Shown: piece after piece, positions 33,995-35,875 of the stretch
Numbering within the stretch: the stretch's first letter is position 1
Layout of the letters: every line of letters starts with the position of its first letter
Assembly: GCA_029213145.1 (NCBI GenBank)
Contig: JARGNK010000072.1
Coordinates: forward strand, 1 to 35,875
DNA: 35,875 bases
Source: Rubripirellula sp.
Lineage (GTDB): Bacteria; Planctomycetota; Planctomycetia; Pirellulales; Pirellulaceae
Direction of reading: 5' to 3'
The notes under the pieces: generated by a model
Database searches by the model: none
Told to the model about the DNA's origin: nothing
What the model saw: the letters and a program-made list of their open reading frames with translations, nothing else
Position numbers and translations under genes: made by a program

Positions 33995-34738
33995 TCATTT
34001 GTTTCCAGCCGCTACCGCCATAACGCCCGAGTCATCGCTTTCGAATTCTCGTTGCAAAATCACGCCAGTGCGAACAATGGATGCCCCTTGTTCGATCCAA
34101 TCCTCCAAGCCAAGCAGGTCGAGTACGTCGCCCGGCTTGAGTGACGCCGCATCGGTCGCTTCCAAGGACAGATGCAGCGTTCCCGATTCATATTTCAACT
34201 CCGAGATATGCTCTCGGACATTCATCGTGATGTTCTTTTTCTTTCGCTTTACCGAAACAGTTTCCTGGGCGATCAGCCGCTGAATTGATTCCTCTACAGC
34301 CGCATGATCAGCGTCCTGAGGACCGTTGATCTCGTAGATTCCCCGAGCCAACTGAGCTTTCCCAAAACCCTCGGGCAAGTGGCAAACACTGTGTATCGTT
34401 AACCCCGGCTGGTCGTCGTTACGCAACCGATCAAGCAATTCGGTCGGCGGCAACATTTCAGCAAGCTCAATCTCAACGACCTCATTGGCACCCTCCACAC
34501 CCAGTGCCAGTGCGGAAGGAAAAGCCACTCGCGGTTTCGGATGAAAACCTTCGGTCATCGATAATCGCAACGCGGCGCGACGAAGCAATCGCTCCCACAA
34601 ACGGGCCAAGTCACGATGACTAATCCATCGCAACAACCCAGATTTGGCAAACCGAATGCGGTAACGAATCCGAAGCACAACGGGGGCGTCGGCGGGTACT
34701 TGCGAAGTTTCGGCTGGAGTGGGCTGTGAAGTGGTCAC
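33995..34738 (-). CDS. DUF2344 radical-SAM-linked protein (TIGR03936 type)
   Basis: The frame can begin at TTG 34768, but no ribosome binding site decides it; GTG 34738 (MTTSQPTPAE, about 247 aa) is offered as the start. The core is RIRYRIRFAKSGLLRWISHRD, then LWERLLRRAALRLSMTEGFHPKPRVAFPSALALGVEG, the signature of the TIGR03936/DUF2344 family. Its members are found beside or fused to B12-binding radical-SAM proteins and next to RNase E/G genes; the biochemical role is unknown, and RNA modification has been suggested. No radical-SAM partner is in the window. The gene lies just after ptsI and before the RNase gene, probably in one transcript. Confidence 0.88.
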   Translation of the reverse strand: MTTSQPTPAETSQVPADAPVVLRIRYRIRFAKSGLLRWISHRDLARLWERLLRRAALRLSMTEGFHPKPRVAFPSALALGVEGANEVVEIELAEMLPPTELLDRLRNDDQPGLTIHSVCHLPEGFGKAQLARGIYEINGPQDADHAAVEESIQRLIAQETVSVKRKKKNITMNVREHISELKYESGTLHLSLEATDAASLKPGDVLDLLGLEDWIEQGASIVRTGVILQREFESDDSGVMAVAAGNK

Positions 34739-34788
34739 GGTCGGTATCAAGAGTGCAACAAAAACCAAAGGGATGAAACGGAACAGGG

Positions 34789-35875
34789 TCAGTGAACGAT
34801 TAACTCTGGCACAAAGGTACTGAGACGGTCCAGCAAATAGAGATCAACATCGCGCGCGGCTTCGAGCGTCATCACTCGTTCAGTGATTTCCCGGCACTGC
34901 TCGACGGTCACGCTACGGATGGCTTTCTTGACCCTCGGCAGGGCTGACGGGGGAACGCTTAGGTTTCGCACCCCCAACCCGATTAGCAAGAGTGCCCGGC
35001 CAGGATTACTGCTCATCTCGCCGCACACCGCGAGCGGAATTTCAGCGGCATCGGCTACCTCGACACACTGCTGAATCAAACGCAGCACGGCCGGATCGCT
35101 CGACTGATAAAGATCGGCAACGTATTCGTTACTCCGATCAACCGCGAGCGTATATTGAGCAAGATCGTTGGTGCCGATGCTCAGAAAATCGACTTCCTTC
35201 ACAAAACGCTCAAGCATCACAACAGCAGCAGGCACTTCGACCATCATTCCGACTGGAATATCGCTGCGGTAAGGGATACCGGCATCCGCCAAATCTTCCG
35301 CCACAACCTTCAACAACATTCTGGCTTGTCGCAATTCGCCAATCGTGGTGATCAGTGGAAACATGACCCGGATGTCGCCGTGCACGGCGGCACGCAGAAT
35401 GGCCCGCAACTGCGGACGAAATAGGTCGAGATTTCGCAACGAAAGCCGAATGCTCCGCAGTCCCAAAAACGGATTATTTTCCTGCTCGGACAGGGGGCGG
35501 TGCCCCATCTTGTCCGCACCAAGATCTAGCGTGCGGATCACCACCGGGCGTCCGTTCATCTCTCGCACAACCTGACTGTACGCCTCGTAGTGGTCTTCCT
35601 CGCTCGGCTCCACCTGACTTGCAAGGTAAAGGAACTCCGTACGATACAGCCCGATTCCGTCCGCCCCACGATTGAGACAAGCTTCGGTTTCGTGTGGAAA
35701 TTCAATGTTCGCACTCAACCGAATCCGAACCCCATCGGCCGTCTCGGCAGGCAAGTCCCGCAATTCGGCCAAACGCTCGCTCAGCGATTGCCGCTGTTCG
35801 ATGCGTTGGCGGTAACTAGTGAGGGTCGCCTCGTCGGGCCCGATGATCACCTTACCACGATCACCGTCGACGATT
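34789..35875 (-). CDS. ptsI: Phosphoenolpyruvate-protein phosphotransferase (PTS enzyme I), 5' partial
   Basis: The frame is open to the window edge (residues IVDGDRGKVIIGPDEATL precede the first internal start), so the gene extends upstream. About 362 C-terminal residues are visible, out of a usual 570 or so. They include the swivelling domain edge and the PEP-binding TIM barrel: GLYRTEFLYL, VIRTLDLGADK, NPFLGLRSIRL, VMFPLITTIGELR, GMMVEVPAA, DFLSIGTNDLAQYTLAVDR and the catalytic cysteine in AVCGEMSSNP. The phospho-histidine domain and HPr-binding part lie outside. Enzyme I moves phosphate from PEP to HPr. In planctomycetes, which lack many sugar PTS permeases, a regulatory role is possible. 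Confidence 0.95.
   Translation of the reverse strand, partial: IVDGDRGKVIIGPDEATLTSYRQRIEQRQSLSERLAELRDLPAETADGVRIRLSANIEFPHETEACLNRGADGIGLYRTEFLYLASQVEPSEEDHYEAYSQVVREMNGRPVVIRTLDLGADKMGHRPLSEQENNPFLGLRSIRLSLRNLDLFRPQLRAILRAAVHGDIRVMFPLITTIGELRQARMLLKVVAEDLADAGIPYRSDIPVGMMVEVPAAVVMLERFVKEVDFLSIGTNDLAQYTLAVDRSNEYVADLYQSSDPAVLRLIQQCVEVADAAEIPLAVCGEMSSNPGRALLLIGLGVRNLSVPPSALPRVKKAIRSVTVEQCREITERVMTLEAARDVDLYLLDRLSTFVPELIVH

Overview
The window looks like chromosomal DNA of a planctomycete, probably a Pirellulales (Rhodopirellula-like) bacterium. The evidence is the gene content: two secreted PQQ-type beta-propellers, a DUF1080 plus sugar-dehydrogenase fusion, many secreted proteins and c-type cytochromes of unknown role, a squalene-cyclase-like toroid behind a HlyD-type adaptor, and an ArsC/Spx-like selenoprotein. 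GC content is moderate, genes lie on both strands in short runs, and intergenic spacers carry small tandem repeats. This assignment is inference from family knowledge; no marker gene or rRNA is present. I saw no tRNA, rRNA, insertion sequence, prophage or CRISPR array.

Region 1 (1-8792) is secreted carbohydrate and redox metabolism: a 5'-truncated PQQ-repeat protein, a tandem alpha/beta-hydrolase (esterase-like), a large ferritin-like protein on the opposite strand, a second PQQ-repeat protein, and a DUF1080-sugar dehydrogenase fusion read convergently across a strong hairpin.

Region 2 (8793-12290) holds the most striking item. A 118-residue thioredoxin-fold (ArsC/Spx-like) protein is interrupted by an in-frame TGA in its redox motif (U-T-S-C), and a strong SECIS-like hairpin begins at that TGA. 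It is therefore best read as a selenoprotein that ordinary gene callers truncate. It is followed by three copies of an 18-bp repeat and an overlapping HlyD-adaptor/terpene-cyclase-like gene pair.

Region 3 (12294-17334) runs on the plus strand: a hydroxypyruvate-isomerase-like TIM barrel, an M24 Xaa-Pro peptidase, accB-accC (acetyl-CoA carboxylase biotin carrier and biotin carboxylase; the peptidase-accB-accC order is common in bacteria), and a membrane protein of unknown function.

Region 4 (17560-22668) contains a nucleotidyltransferase-HD fusion, the overlapping dapF-xseA pair, apt, a voltage-gated potassium channel with a C-terminal zinc ribbon, and a possible 38-residue small protein with an excellent ribosome binding site just upstream of the channel.

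Region 5 (22894-30118) has a three-heme cytochrome, a one-pass membrane protein, a rhomboid-like membrane protein with a zinc-binding tail coupled by a 4-bp ATGA overlap to a UvrA homologue that lacks the insertion domain, and a divergent dGTPase-type HD hydrolase.

Region 6 (30216-35875), all minus strand, runs ptsI (5' end outside the window), a DUF2344 radical-SAM-linked protein, an RNase E/G family nuclease, pdxJ and a secreted mono-heme cytochrome with C-terminal CXXCH.
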